Positions 52,654 to 61,845 of a DNA stretch of 64,000 nucleotides are shown piece after piece. The DNA is taken from NCBI GenBank assembly GCA_041389725.1, contig JAWKRG010000008.1, positions 62,001 to 126,000 of the forward strand, read 5' to 3'. The stretch comes from Polyangiaceae bacterium. Its GTDB lineage: Bacteria; Myxococcota_A; Polyangia; Polyangiales; Polyangiaceae. Position 1 is the first letter of the stretch. Every line of letters begins with the position of its first letter. A model generated the notes under the pieces. The model was given only the letters and a program-made list of their open reading frames with translations, searched no databases and was not told where the DNA came from. The translations under genes and the position numbers were made by a program.

Positions 52654-53502
52654 TCACTCGAAGATGGCGACCAGTTGCTCCGTGAAGCCAACGTAGGTCC
52701 CGTCCGCGGCGTGAAGATGGCCCGCGGCGACGTGGAAGCCTTCCGTGCCCACGATGGTGTCGTAGGAAAAGCTGAACCACTGCTCGAAGTTCGCCGGTAT
52801 CGCTGCGATGTGTGCCGACCAGGTCACCGTGCTGGCGGCGCGTGGCTCGCGCAGTACCGACAAAGACGGGCAAGGCCACATGTCGAGGAGGCCGAGCACG
52901 CCCTCGGCGCCGCCGGCCGGGATGCGGAAGCGGCAGTAGCCATCGAAGTGCGCAGTCTCCGCCCCCGAGTAGGGTGGGGCGCCCTGGGCCCAGCGCATCG
53001 CGACGTGCTGCGTGAACTCGGGAAAAAGCCCCGGCACATAGCTCAGATCTTCCAGCGAATCTGCGGTTGGTCCGACGAAGGCAGGCGGACCTGCGATCGC
53101 TGTGGCTGTCGGGTGAGGCGCCGTGAACACGAAGCTGGCAAGGGCGGTTTCCTCGTCGTGCTGCACCAAGATGGCCTGCGCGAAGGTGGTCGTTCTGCCT
53201 TCTCGCACGATGCGGAGCTTTCCCATGGCGGGCCCAGGGCGCGTAGGCCGTAGCAGCTGAATGCTGGCACTCCGCAGTGTGCGACCGGCGTCAACGTGCT
53301 TGCTGGCAAGGGCAGCCAACGCTGCCGCGGTCAGCCCGCCGAAGAGCGATCGCCCTTGCAGCCAGCCATCGGGGATCAAGAACGCCTCGTGAAGGAAGTC
53401 GCCGTCCACCGGGGCATGAGGTGCCTCGATCCAGCGCGCGCGCAGGCTGGCATCGAAGCCCTTCAAACGTGTGCTCTTGGAGCTAGGCGCTGGGTCGGAC
53501 AT
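52654..53502 (-). CDS. Acyl-CoA thioesterase family protein (double hotdog)
   Basis: The 282-residue protein (start at 53502, MSDPAPSSK; a Met two residues earlier is possible) has two hotdog folds. The first has PDGWLQGRSLFGGLTAAALAALA and SIQLLRPTRPGPA, the second AASTVTWSAHIAAIPANFEQWF and ends GFTEQLVAIFE. It resembles TesB-like/4HBT_3 thioesterases that hydrolyse acyl-CoA. Chain-length preference is unknown. Confidence 0.85.
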   Translation of the reverse strand: MSDPAPSSKSTRLKGFDASLRARWIEAPHAPVDGDFLHEAFLIPDGWLQGRSLFGGLTAAALAALASKHVDAGRTLRSASIQLLRPTRPGPAMGKLRIVREGRTTTFAQAILVQHDEETALASFVFTAPHPTATAIAGPPAFVGPTADSLEDLSYVPGLFPEFTQHVAMRWAQGAPPYSGAETAHFDGYCRFRIPAGGAEGVLGLLDMWPCPSLSVLREPRAASTVTWSAHIAAIPANFEQWFSFSYDTIVGTEGFHVAAGHLHAADGTYVGFTEQLVAIFE

Positions 53503-53559
53503 ACGCACGAGTGCCTACGCGCGCCCGAGGTGGGTGTCTACTTCCGTGCGCCTGCGGGT

Positions 53560-53856
53560 CTACTTGACGATCTCCAGCAACTTCCGCGTGGGGACGGCAT
53601 TGGCCTCTTCGCGTTGCACCTGCTTGAAATGGTCGCAGGCCGAGCAGTTCGCGATCTTCCCCGTGAAGGCGCCCTGGACCTTGCCGCCGCAAAGCGTGCC
53701 GGCCAGGACCCAGCAGGCCCGTCCCCCGTTCTTGCCCCCGTGGATACCGTTCAGCCGCGACTCCATGGGTGCCGGGCACACTCCGAGCGACGCCACGTTG
53801 GCGCCGCCAGGTTGTCGCCCACACTTCTTCACTTCCCAGCAATTCGCATTTGCCAC
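53560..53856 (-). CDS. Two-CW domain protein
   Basis: The 98-residue protein has the two-CW signature: NCWEVKKCGRQPGG at the start and GGRACWVLAGTLCGG, then NCSACDHFKQV. Eight Cys are present, arranged as likely metal or cluster ligands. A strong GGAGGAAG site lies upstream. Members occur as small stand-alone proteins in deltaproteobacteria and Myxococcota; function is unknown. Confidence 0.85.
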   Translation of the reverse strand: MANANCWEVKKCGRQPGGANVASLGVCPAPMESRLNGIHGGKNGGRACWVLAGTLCGGKVQGAFTGKIANCSACDHFKQVQREEANAVPTRKLLEIVK

Positions 53857-53941
53857 GTCTTCCTCCCTAAAGAGGGACGAACGGCGCTCCGAGCCGGACC
53901 TTGAGGGATTTTCTCGATGCGTCGCCTCGGCCCGGTTTCTG

Positions 53942-54709
53942 TCACGACTCGAGCGGATTCGCGTCCTGCGCGCCCTCCAGGGGCGCAGCGGTCATGGACC
54001 GCACGAACTCGGTAGCCGGCTGTTGTTGCAGTTCGGACCAACTGCCCGTCTGCGTGACCCGGCCCGATTCCAGCACCATGATCCGACGGCCGAAGGCGCG
54101 CGCGTCCTCAGCGTCGTGCGTCACGACCAGAGAAGGTAGGGAAAGCTCCGCGAGGGTCTTCAGCAAGTGCGCCCGTATCTTGCGTCGTGCTTGGGCATCC
54201 AGGGCGGCTAGGGGCTCGTCGAGAAGCAGCGCGTGCGGCGAAACCACGAGCGCGCGAGCCAGAGCCACGCGCTGGCGCTCACCGCCGGACAGCTCTCCTG
54301 GCTCGCGTTCCGCCAAGGCCTCGATTTCCAAACGAGCTAGGACCTCGTCGATCGCTCGGGCCTCCTCTGCGGTCGAGGCTCGCCCGTGCGCAGAGCGCCA
54401 GGCGAAGCTCACGTTCCCGCGCACGCTCAAGTGGGGAAAGAGAGCGTAGTCCTGGGGAACGTAGCCAAGGCGCCGTTCCTCGAGCGGGACGTCGATGCCG
54501 CGGGCGGTGTCGAGCAGGGTGCGATCGCCGAGCGCGATGCTGCCCGTACTGACGGGGACCGCGCCAAGCAGCACCAAGAGGAGCAAGGACTTGCCTGCTC
54601 CGTTGGGCCCGAGCACCACGAGCGGCCCTGGCCCCGAGTCGAGTTCCAGCTGCAGCCGGAATGCTCCCACCTCGGCCACGATGCGCGCGCGAAGTCCGTC
54701 GTCGCTCAT
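53942..54709 (-). CDS. modC: Molybdate ABC transporter ATP-binding protein
   Basis: The 255-residue ATPase has Walker A GPNGAGKSLLLL, signature LSGGERQRVALARAL, Walker B LLLDEPLAALD and the switch His (VVTHDAEDARAF). It lacks the C-terminal TOBE/Mop domain of about 100 residues found in classic ModC, so it cannot itself sense molybdate that way. Its start overlaps the modB stop (ATGA). It energises molybdate, or possibly tungstate, import. Confidence 0.9.
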   Translation of the reverse strand: MSDDGLRARIVAEVGAFRLQLELDSGPGPLVVLGPNGAGKSLLLLVLLGAVPVSTGSIALGDRTLLDTARGIDVPLEERRLGYVPQDYALFPHLSVRGNVSFAWRSAHGRASTAEEARAIDEVLARLEIEALAEREPGELSGGERQRVALARALVVSPHALLLDEPLAALDAQARRKIRAHLLKTLAELSLPSLVVTHDAEDARAFGRRIMVLESGRVTQTGSWSELQQQPATEFVRSMTAAPLEGAQDANPLES

Positions 54710-55503
54710 CCCGCGTCCCGGATGCGGCTGCTGACGCGCACCGCCACGAGGAGCCCAAAGGCCACCAGCACGAGCAGAACGGAAAGCGCTTGCGCCGCGC
54801 GCAAGTCGGCGGCCAAGGCCGTGTAGATCGCGAGGGGCAGGGTTTGCGTGACTCCAGGCAGGTTGCCGGCGAACATCAGGGTTGCTCCGAACTCACCCAG
54901 GGCGCGTGCCCAACACAAGGCTGCCCCGGTCGTCATGCCGGACGCAGCCAATGGGATGCTGACGCGCAAGAACACACGCCAGGGCGATGCGCCAAAGGTG
55001 CGTGCGACCAACTCCATGCGTGGGTCGAGGGTGCGGAACGCGGTCGTGGCGGAGCGCAGGTAGAGCGGCGCCGACACGAATAGTTGCGAGAGCACGACCG
55101 CGGCAAGCGAGGGAGCCAAGGAAGTCCCTTCCGGATAGAGCAGCCCTGCAAGCGGACTTTGGCTGCCGAAGGTGAGCAGCAGTGCGACGCCGGCAACGGC
55201 CGGGGGCAGAACGATGGGAAGCTGACTTGCCGTCTCCACGGCACGGGCGAGGCGACCGCGTGCGCGCGCCAGGAGCCAGGCTAGGGGCGTGCCGAGGATG
55301 ACGGCGACGGCGAGGGTGGTCACACTCGTCACCAAGCTCAGCTTCAGCGCGGGCAGGACGAGGGGATGGGCCAAACCCTGGGCAAACTCGGCGGGCGTCG
55401 TTGCTGTGAATAGAAAGAGGACGGGCGCGACGAGCAGCAGCAACAGAACGCCGCCCAGGGCGGCGAGCACACTCTCTTGGCGGAGCAGCCGCGCGCGCGT
55501 CAT
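54706..55503 (-). CDS. modB: Molybdate ABC transporter permease
   Basis: The 265-residue protein has about six TM segments and the EAA-type cytoplasmic loop RTFGASPWRVFLRVSIPLAA, where it docks with ModC. Typical ModB sequences such as LPIVLPPAVAGVALLLTFG and RALGEFGATLMFAGNLPG are present. Start and stop overlap the flanking modA and modC genes by 4 nt. Confidence 0.93.
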   Translation of the reverse strand: MTRARLLRQESVLAALGGVLLLLLVAPVLFLFTATTPAEFAQGLAHPLVLPALKLSLVTSVTTLAVAVILGTPLAWLLARARGRLARAVETASQLPIVLPPAVAGVALLLTFGSQSPLAGLLYPEGTSLAPSLAAVVLSQLFVSAPLYLRSATTAFRTLDPRMELVARTFGASPWRVFLRVSIPLAASGMTTGAALCWARALGEFGATLMFAGNLPGVTQTLPLAIYTALAADLRAAQALSVLLVLVAFGLLVAVRVSSRIRDAG

Positions 55504-56297
55504 GGGGCCGGGTGCGCCTCGGGGAGGGACAGCCCCGCCGCCAGCAAGGCGTCGCGCCCTGCATCTGCAGCCAGGCTGTCGACGAAACGGTGAGCGAGCT
55601 CCGGGTGGGGCGCGGCATTCAGGACCGTCACTGGATAGTCGGCGCGCACGTTGTACTGAGGCGGGATGCGTCGGGTGAGCACGCGCGTTCCGGCTGCCTT
55701 GGCGTCGCTTGCGTACACGATGCCTGCATCCACTTCGCCGAGCATGACCTTTGCGAGTACTTGGCTCACGCTGAGCTCACGCGACACGACGTGAGCCAGG
55801 ACACGACCATGGAAGTCAGAGCCGAGCTTCCGCTCTGCGCGCGTCAGCACTTCCTCACTGTAGTGACCGATGGGCACCTCCGGGGCCGCGAGACTCAGTC
55901 GCGGCGCGAGCGCAAGATCTTCGAAGCGCCTCAGGGGCACGCGGCTCTTTGGGGAAACCACGATCACGAGCGCGTTGTGAGCGAACACCTCGGCGTGGCG
56001 GGCACGACCCGCTGCGATGAGCGCGTTCATCACGCGCATGTCCGCCGATGCGAAGACATCCGCGCGCGCGCCGTGCTCCAGCTGCACGCGAAGCTCTTGG
56101 CTTCCCGCGAAGGCGAGCCGCACGCGTGTCCCCGCGTTCATGCGCTCGAATGCGCGCGCCAGGTCGGTGAAAGCGGTCTGCAAGGAGGCGGCCGCGTAGA
56201 CGGTGACCTCGGATTCTTCCGAGGGGCCACGCTGATTGCAGCGGCTCGCTCCGAGGGCGAGAGCAAGGGGGGCCAGCAGTGCGGCGCGTCGTCGCAT
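55500..56297 (-). CDS. modA: Molybdate-binding protein of the ABC transporter
   Basis: The ATG at 56297 gives 265 residues; a GTG at 56303 overlapping the regulator stop (GTGA) would add two. The signal sequence ends LALGASRCNQRG, a poor lipobox, so it may be a soluble periplasmic or lipidated protein. ModA motifs are clear: VTVYAAASLQTAFTDLARAF (Ser/Ala oxyanion-binding strand), RLAFAGSQELRVQLEHGA, ADVFASADMRVM, and VMLGEVDAGIVYASDAKAAG (in two overlapping parts). It binds molybdate or tungstate outside the inner membrane. Confidence 0.93.
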   Translation of the reverse strand: MRRRAALLAPLALALGASRCNQRGPSEESEVTVYAAASLQTAFTDLARAFERMNAGTRVRLAFAGSQELRVQLEHGARADVFASADMRVMNALIAAGRARHAEVFAHNALVIVVSPKSRVPLRRFEDLALAPRLSLAAPEVPIGHYSEEVLTRAERKLGSDFHGRVLAHVVSRELSVSQVLAKVMLGEVDAGIVYASDAKAAGTRVLTRRIPPQYNVRADYPVTVLNAAPHPELAHRFVDSLAADAGRDALLAAGLSLPEAHPAP

Positions 56298-56299
56298 GC

Positions 56300-57391
56300 T
56301 CACGAGCCCTCCAACACCGCGACGCGCGTGCCGGCGTCGCGCAGGTCGTAGCCCAGCGCCGACAGCTCGCGCCTCATGGGCGCCGCCGTTAGCATGTCGA
56401 TCATGCGCTGCAGGCGGAGGTCGTGCTGCAGCTCGGTGGGGAAGGCGAGATCGTAGCGTTCGGTCTCGAGGGGAACGAAGCCGAGCCCGTGAACGCGCGC
56501 CGCATCCTCGGTAGCTATGCCGACGTCCACGGCGCCCAGTTCGACTGCGGTTGCGACCTGAGCGTGGCTCCGAGCGCACAAGACTACGTTGGCCTGCACC
56601 TTGCGAAGGAGCCCCGCTCGACGAAGCTCGCGGTCGAGGGAGCGGCGGGCACCCGAGCCGACTTCCCGCGTGGCAATGCGCAAGCCTCGCTGAGCGAGGT
56701 CTCGCAGACCGCGCAGGGCTCGGGGATTGTCCCTTGCGGTGACCAGGCCGAGCCGCCAACTGCCGAGGGTGACGACCGAGATCCCACGCGTTCCCGCGGT
56801 GATGCGCGCGACGTCAGCCACATTCTGGCTGCCGCTCTTGCCGTCTTGCAGGTGGACGCCAGCGACATGGGTTTGCTGGGCGGCGAGCGCCTCGAGGGCG
56901 CGAGTACTCGAAGCGGACACCCACAGCAGGCGGCCGCCGTCGCTGCGCGAGTTCACTCGTTCGGCCAACGTGCCGAAGGCGCCGGCGCACCCCATCACGA
57001 CCAGGCTGTCGGCGGCGTCGCGTGTCGACCGCAGCGGTAGAACTCGTGCGTTGCGCTCGTGGCGACGCTCGACGAGCGCGTCGGCGGCGGTTGCGACGGT
57101 GTCCGTCAGTGGGTAGCAGACCCATCGCTCCGCGAGCCGAGCTAGGGCGACGCGCGGATCACTGCCGGTTCCTACCCACTCTGCGTCGAGGGTGTCGGCG
57201 CGCGGCGGCTCGCCGAACAATGCCTCGACGCTGCAGTCGAGCGCGCCTGCGAGGCGCAGCGCGACATCCACGCCCGGTGTGGCGCGGCCGGCTTCCACGG
57301 CGCCCAGAGCCTGGCGGCTGATACCCACCTGGGCGGCCAGTGCCGCTTGGGAAATGCCCCGGGATCGCCGGACCTCGGCCACTGTCGCCAT
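56300..57391 (-). CDS. HTH-PBP fusion regulator of the molybdate operon
   Basis: The 363-residue protein has an N-terminal XRE-type HTH (ISQAALAAQVGISRQALGAV, then EAGRATPGVDVALRLAGAL) followed by a periplasmic-binding-protein-like domain (VLPLRSTRDAADSLVVMGCA, DVGIATEDAARVHGLGFVPL). That pairing (PBP-like domain next to an HTH) is known in regulators linked to molybdate. It is the first gene of the mod operon, overlapping modA. A perfect palindrome covers its start codon, so it probably represses its own operon when the oxyanion is bound; ligand and sign are inferred. Confidence 0.85.
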   Translation of the reverse strand: MATVAEVRRSRGISQAALAAQVGISRQALGAVEAGRATPGVDVALRLAGALDCSVEALFGEPPRADTLDAEWVGTGSDPRVALARLAERWVCYPLTDTVATAADALVERRHERNARVLPLRSTRDAADSLVVMGCAGAFGTLAERVNSRSDGGRLLWVSASSTRALEALAAQQTHVAGVHLQDGKSGSQNVADVARITAGTRGISVVTLGSWRLGLVTARDNPRALRGLRDLAQRGLRIATREVGSGARRSLDRELRRAGLLRKVQANVVLCARSHAQVATAVELGAVDVGIATEDAARVHGLGFVPLETERYDLAFPTELQHDLRLQRMIDMLTAAPMRRELSALGYDLRDAGTRVAVLEGS

Positions 57392-57409
57392 GTAATGCGT
57401 GCATTACAT
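57390..57409. promoter_or_regulatory. Perfect palindrome overlapping the mod regulator start codon
   Basis: ATGTAATGC-GT-GCATTACAT has 9-bp perfect arms. The two innermost bases on one side belong to the ATG of the regulator gene on the reverse strand. Binding there would block initiation of the whole mod operon. It does not resemble the E. coli ModE box. Confidence 0.75.
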
Positions 57410-57495
57410 CGGACAAGCGAACTTGTCCATGGCCTGCCGCTCGGGCACGGCGCGAACCTCGGGTCCAGGAGACGTGCGCCGGGGGACCCGCAGGG

Positions 57496-58368
57496 TCAGG
57501 GGCAAGCAGTGTCGTAGTGCACGCGCATCCGAACGTGATCGACGCGGGCGACGACGCCGTTCCCACAGACGCTGCCTTCACACTGAGCTGCAAGTAGGAC
57601 GCCGAAGGAAATCTGGTTCACCTGAGACGGGGTCAGCGTCGTTCCCCACAGGTCCGTCGCCGAGCCGTAGTCGGCGTAGGCATCGTCGAGGGGCCACGCC
57701 CCGGACTTCTTGGTCGACCCCATCGGAGTGGTGTTGTCGGCAAGGCGGACGCCTTGGTCTGCAACAGCGGGAGTAGTGTCAGCGGCGCGCTCGATCTGCA
57801 CGTCGACTCCGGTGATCGTGGCAGCGCTGGGCACCTTGAAACCGAAGCTGTAGGCGAAGAGCAGCTTGGAACTGCCCGCCGAGTCGAACTTGCACAGCGC
57901 GTAGGCATCGTCGCTGCTGGTCACTTGAGTCTCGCTGTTCCAGAGTGCGCCGGGCCCATCGTCGAGCGCAGAGTTTGGGCTACGCCACCCGGTGTTCGCA
58001 GACACCGTGCACACGCCTCCTGTCCCTCCGGTTGCGCCACCACTGCCGCCGGCTGCGCCGCCGCTGCCACCGGCTCCACCACCACCAGAGACGCCAGCGG
58101 TGCCACCCGACGCGCCGCCGCTGGCACCGGCGCTGCCACCCGTGCCGCCCCCGATTCCAGCGCTGCCGCCGCCGCCTGTGGCACCTGTTCCGCCGCTGCC
58201 CGAGGCTGCCGAGCTTCCACCCGAGCTCGTGGCAGCGGAGCCCGCATTGCCCCCGCTACCGCTGTTGTACTCGCTCAAGTCCTTTGACGAACAGGCGAGC
58301 GTGACTAGTGCCAGGACGATTGCAGATCGGGCTCGACCAGAGTGCAGCACGACATTCGAGGTTAGCAC
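57496..58368 (-). CDS. Tethered lipoprotein with long Gly-rich linker
   Basis: The 290-residue product has a signal peptide with lipobox VTLAC and then the longest Gly/Ser/Ala linker in the window (about 36-115). The C-terminal domain of about 170 residues is beta-rich (LLFAYSFGFKVPSAATITGV, DVQIERAADTTPAV, FGVLLAAQCEGSVCGNGV) and ends RVDHVRMRVHYDTACP. It resembles a jelly-roll carbohydrate- or surface-binding fold (inference). The start at 58368 is the first Met; a GTG five codons on is possible. Confidence 0.72.
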   Translation of the reverse strand: MLTSNVVLHSGRARSAIVLALVTLACSSKDLSEYNSGSGGNAGSAATSSGGSSAASGSGGTGATGGGGSAGIGGGTGGSAGASGGASGGTAGVSGGGGAGGSGGAAGGSGGATGGTGGVCTVSANTGWRSPNSALDDGPGALWNSETQVTSSDDAYALCKFDSAGSSKLLFAYSFGFKVPSAATITGVDVQIERAADTTPAVADQGVRLADNTTPMGSTKKSGAWPLDDAYADYGSATDLWGTTLTPSQVNQISFGVLLAAQCEGSVCGNGVVARVDHVRMRVHYDTACP

Positions 58369-58457
58369 GTGCCTTCGCGGGTGTGCGAGATCTGCGAAGA
58401 CCTACACGCGCCTACCCATGGCGCATTCGGCCGCGGGATCGTCGAAGGCCTGCGGCG

Positions 58458-60149
58458 CTAGCCGCTCTTGTGGGCGATCTCTGGGGGCGCTTGGTAGAAG
58501 CGGTTCTTGTCGGGGGAGTTGTAGCGCTCGTAGTCGATTCGCAGCGGCGTGATCGTGCTCTGCCCGTCCTTGAAGCGAAGGGTCATCGCCATTGGGGTAA
58601 CCTCGCGGTAGCTGCTGTCCGACGGCAAGTCGTTGTTGGTGGCGCCACCAGCAGAAAACACGCTGATCAGAAGCTGCTGCTCGTCGTCGTAGACGCGGCG
58701 GAATCCCTCGTCGACCTTCTCGTGGCCTCGTACCAGGGTGTGACAGCCGATGCGCTGCAGGAAGGCCTGGCTCTGCAGGCGCCCGAAGGGGAACCGAGCC
58801 GACTGCTTCTGCAGTGTGGCGGGGATGACGTCAGCGCTGGAGGGATCGCTCCACATCATCTCGAAGCGGAGGTCCCAGTCATTGAGACTGGCGAGGTCCT
58901 GGTACTTCTCCTTCAGCGTGAGGTCCCGAGGAATGCCACCATGGACGAAGAGGAAGCGGTCGAAGAACAGCATGTTCGGTAGGGCGTCGAACAGCTTCAT
59001 GTAGCGAGCGAATACCTCCTGGGAGAGGTGCGGCTTGAGGGTATCCATCGCCTCGCTGGGACGCACGGCGCCATACACCTTGCCCTCGTGTTCCACGTAG
59101 TACTCGTGGTTGCCACGCAGCATGTACACGTGCTCCGGCGCAGTCGCCAACAGCTGCATGGCGGAGCGCAATACACCTTGATAACTGAACATGCCGCGAT
59201 CGATGTAGTCGCCCAGCAGCACGAGCTTCGGGTTCGGATTTTGCGTCGGTGCTTCGTGAAAGCGCCGGACCTTCTCGAAGAAGTCCGTCTGCATCAGCAC
59301 GGCCTTCAGGCAGCTGTAGCAGCCGTGAAGATCGCCGATGATGATCAGCTCGTAGTCCTCGCCCGGGCGGGTCGGGCAGACGTACACATGCCCGTCGAGG
59401 AAGGGTTCCGAGCCCGTGAATTCCTGTACCGTCGTCTTCCCTTCGAGCTTGCCGGCCCCCTTGGCGCGCTGGGCGTCGAGGGTTGCCGCGACTTTTTGCA
59501 TCAGGGAGGCATCCGCCTCGACCTGCTTCATCAATCGGTCGCGGTCGGCGGTGTAGTGATGCTCGAACTGGTCGAAGAAGGGATGATTCTCGGTGGTCGG
59601 CTCGAGCGCCACTTGGCCTCCGATGGCGACCGGCGGGCGCTGGGCGGAGTCGTCCAGCAGCTCCACCCCTAGGTCCTCCTCCAACAAGTCCGCCAGCTCG
59701 GAGCGCAGCTTGGCCTCTGCCGGATGGACCTGACCATCGGCCTGGATCAGCTCGTCGATGGTGTCCATCAGCTGTTCCTGATTCTTCTCGTCGAAGCTCT
59801 TGAAGATCTCGAAGCAACGCAACTTGAGCTTCGCGTGCACGAACTCGTCCTGGCGCTCTCCCGCGGCGACCGCCTCGTCGAACAGCGCCCGCACCTGGTG
59901 CTTGATGCCTTCGAATACCTCGTGGAAGTGAGTCGTGAACTTCGTCGTCAACTCGGCACGCAATGCAGTGTCGCTAGCGTCAATCGCTCCATCGACACGA
60001 TGCTTGACCAGCTTGGAGATGTAGTCTTTGACGAAGGCCTCCTCGCTCGCGTCGAAGTCGCCGTCGATGTGCCCGAAGGTGGTCAGGTAGAAGATGATGG
60101 CCCGCATCTGACGATCGGCCGTGGGTCCGTCGCTGCTGAAAGTGAGCAT
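58458..60149 (-). CDS. PPP-family Ser/Thr phosphatase with N-terminal TerB-like region
   Basis: The ATG at 60149 gives 563 residues. The C-terminal 320 residues have all PPP metal-site motifs: GDLHG (272-276), GDYIDRG (313-319), RGNHE (345-349), then FVHGG and VRGHE. The N-terminal 240 residues are helical, with two acidic segments resembling TerB repeats (GHIDGDFDASEEAFVKDYI near 26-44 and ADGQVHPAEAKLRSELADLL near 137-156). No signal peptide or TM is seen, so it is cytoplasmic. It could counter the window's Ser/Thr kinases, but that is not shown. It is divergent from the RCC1 lipoprotein. Confidence 0.9.
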   Translation of the reverse strand: MLTFSSDGPTADRQMRAIIFYLTTFGHIDGDFDASEEAFVKDYISKLVKHRVDGAIDASDTALRAELTTKFTTHFHEVFEGIKHQVRALFDEAVAAGERQDEFVHAKLKLRCFEIFKSFDEKNQEQLMDTIDELIQADGQVHPAEAKLRSELADLLEEDLGVELLDDSAQRPPVAIGGQVALEPTTENHPFFDQFEHHYTADRDRLMKQVEADASLMQKVAATLDAQRAKGAGKLEGKTTVQEFTGSEPFLDGHVYVCPTRPGEDYELIIIGDLHGCYSCLKAVLMQTDFFEKVRRFHEAPTQNPNPKLVLLGDYIDRGMFSYQGVLRSAMQLLATAPEHVYMLRGNHEYYVEHEGKVYGAVRPSEAMDTLKPHLSQEVFARYMKLFDALPNMLFFDRFLFVHGGIPRDLTLKEKYQDLASLNDWDLRFEMMWSDPSSADVIPATLQKQSARFPFGRLQSQAFLQRIGCHTLVRGHEKVDEGFRRVYDDEQQLLISVFSAGGATNNDLPSDSSYREVTPMAMTLRFKDGQSTITPLRIDYERYNSPDKNRFYQAPPEIAHKSG

Positions 60150-60285
60150 CGCCTGAAAGCGTAGACGCCCGCCTCCCACACGCGCAAGGACCGCGGCGAC
60201 GCGGCGAGGGAGCTAGGCTGGAAGCAGGTGGGCCGACGCGGGGTGGTGCGGCGTGTATACTGGTGGTTGCATGACGGAGGGTTCG

Positions 60286-61842
60286 ATGAAGGTGCGTTTG
60301 CGCTTGGGACTGGTACTCGTGGGCGTGCTGACGGTGGCCTGTGGGGATTCGGGTGGGGGCGGCGGCAACGCGGCCGTGGACGGGGGAGGGGGCAACGCCA
60401 GTGGTGGGCAGGGCGCAACTGGAGCCAGTGCCGGGAGTGGAGGCGTGACGGGCGGCAGCGGGGGTAGCGCCGGCGGCAGCGGAGGGCTGAGCGGCTCCGG
60501 CGGGAGCGCTGGCGGAGCGAGCGGCGCGGGTGGCGGTGCCGGTGCGAGCGGCGGCAGCGGCGGCGCCAGTGGGAGCGGTGGCAGCGGCGGGGGATCCGGA
60601 GGCACGAGTAGCTGCCCCAGTGGCCAGCACTTGTGTAGCGGCGGCTGCACGCCCATCAGCGCGACTTCTTGCGGCACCACCTGCGACGTCTGCACCGCGC
60701 CCGCCAATGCGACGCCGTACTGCCACGAAGCCGGCTTCGGATCTTGCCGCTGGAACTGCAACGCTGGCTTCGTCCGCTGCGGAGCGCAATGCTGTCCCGG
60801 CGGCAGTGTGGTGCAAGTCGAGGCCGGGTTGAACTACACCTGCGCGCTCTTCTCTTCAGGAGCCGCGAAGTGTTGGGGCCTCAATTGGTATGGGCAGTTG
60901 GGAAACGATTCCACGCTGAGTGTCGTTGCTCCCGTGGACGTGATCGGGCTGAACACGGCGAAAGTGCTGGCTGCAAGTGAAGATCACGTGTGCGCGCTCA
61001 CGACGAGTGGGACGCTGAAGTGCTGGGGCAGCAACGGAAAGGGTGCTCTCGGCACCGGTGACACCAGCGTGCATCATTCGCCCGTGGATGTGCCTGGGCT
61101 CAACGCCGTCGACCAGGTGGTGGTGGGCACGGGTTTCACTTGTGCGCGCCTTGGCGGACTCGTGAAGTGCTGGGGCGACAACGCCGCGGGACAGCTCGGC
61201 ACCGGGAACGTGGCGAGCAGCAAGGTGCCCGTGGACGTGCCGGGCCTCAGCGGCGTGCTCGAACTCGCTGCCGGGGACGTGTTTGCCTGTGCACGCCTGG
61301 CCACCTCGGTGAAGTGTTGGGGACAGAACATCTCCGGCAATCTGGGAACCGGTGACAACAAGAACTCGCCCAGCCCCGTGACGGTGAAGAACCTGACCAC
61401 GGTCGATTCCATCGTCAGCATGTGGGCTCACGCATGCGCGCGAACGGGAACCGGAGCCCAATGCTGGGGTAACGGCGTCTTGGGGGCACTCGGCAATGGT
61501 GTGATGGGCAACAGTAACGTGCCGGTGGCTGTCACCGGGGCGGGGCTCATCGCAGACTTGCAGACCGGTCAAGCCCACAGCTGCGTGCTGCGCACGAACA
61601 AGACCGTGAGCTGCTTCGGCGCGAACGGAGACGGTCAGCTCGGCAACGGAACGACCGCCCACTCGGCAAGCCCAGTGGTGGTGTCGGGCATGAGTACCGC
61701 GAAGCAGATTAGCCTGGGACGCCACAGCTGCGCGCTGTTGGAGAGCGGAAAGGTGCAGTGTTGGGGGGACAACGCCGAGGGCGCACTGGGTGACGGCACC
61801 AAGCTGGATCGCTCCACACCCACCGACGTGATCGGGCTTTGA
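60286..61842 (+). CDS. RCC1-repeat tethered lipoprotein
   Basis: The ATG at 60286, after GGAGGG, gives 518 residues with lipobox LTVAC (Cys19). A Gly/Ser linker (about 20-105) and a Cys-rich spacer (CPSGQHLCSGGCTPISATSC) follow. Then come seven RCC1-like blades with the pattern CWGxNxxGxLGxG (one has CFG in place of CWG), making a seven-bladed propeller. Such proteins are common in Myxococcota surface proteomes; the partner is unknown. It is followed after 3 bp by the C4orf33-like gene and is probably co-transcribed. Confidence 0.9.
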   Translation: MKVRLRLGLVLVGVLTVACGDSGGGGGNAAVDGGGGNASGGQGATGASAGSGGVTGGSGGSAGGSGGLSGSGGSAGGASGAGGGAGASGGSGGASGSGGSGGGSGGTSSCPSGQHLCSGGCTPISATSCGTTCDVCTAPANATPYCHEAGFGSCRWNCNAGFVRCGAQCCPGGSVVQVEAGLNYTCALFSSGAAKCWGLNWYGQLGNDSTLSVVAPVDVIGLNTAKVLAASEDHVCALTTSGTLKCWGSNGKGALGTGDTSVHHSPVDVPGLNAVDQVVVGTGFTCARLGGLVKCWGDNAAGQLGTGNVASSKVPVDVPGLSGVLELAAGDVFACARLATSVKCWGQNISGNLGTGDNKNSPSPVTVKNLTTVDSIVSMWAHACARTGTGAQCWGNGVLGALGNGVMGNSNVPVAVTGAGLIADLQTGQAHSCVLRTNKTVSCFGANGDGQLGNGTTAHSASPVVVSGMSTAKQISLGRHSCALLESGKVQCWGDNAEGALGDGTKLDRSTPTDVIGL

Positions 61843-61845
61843 TCC

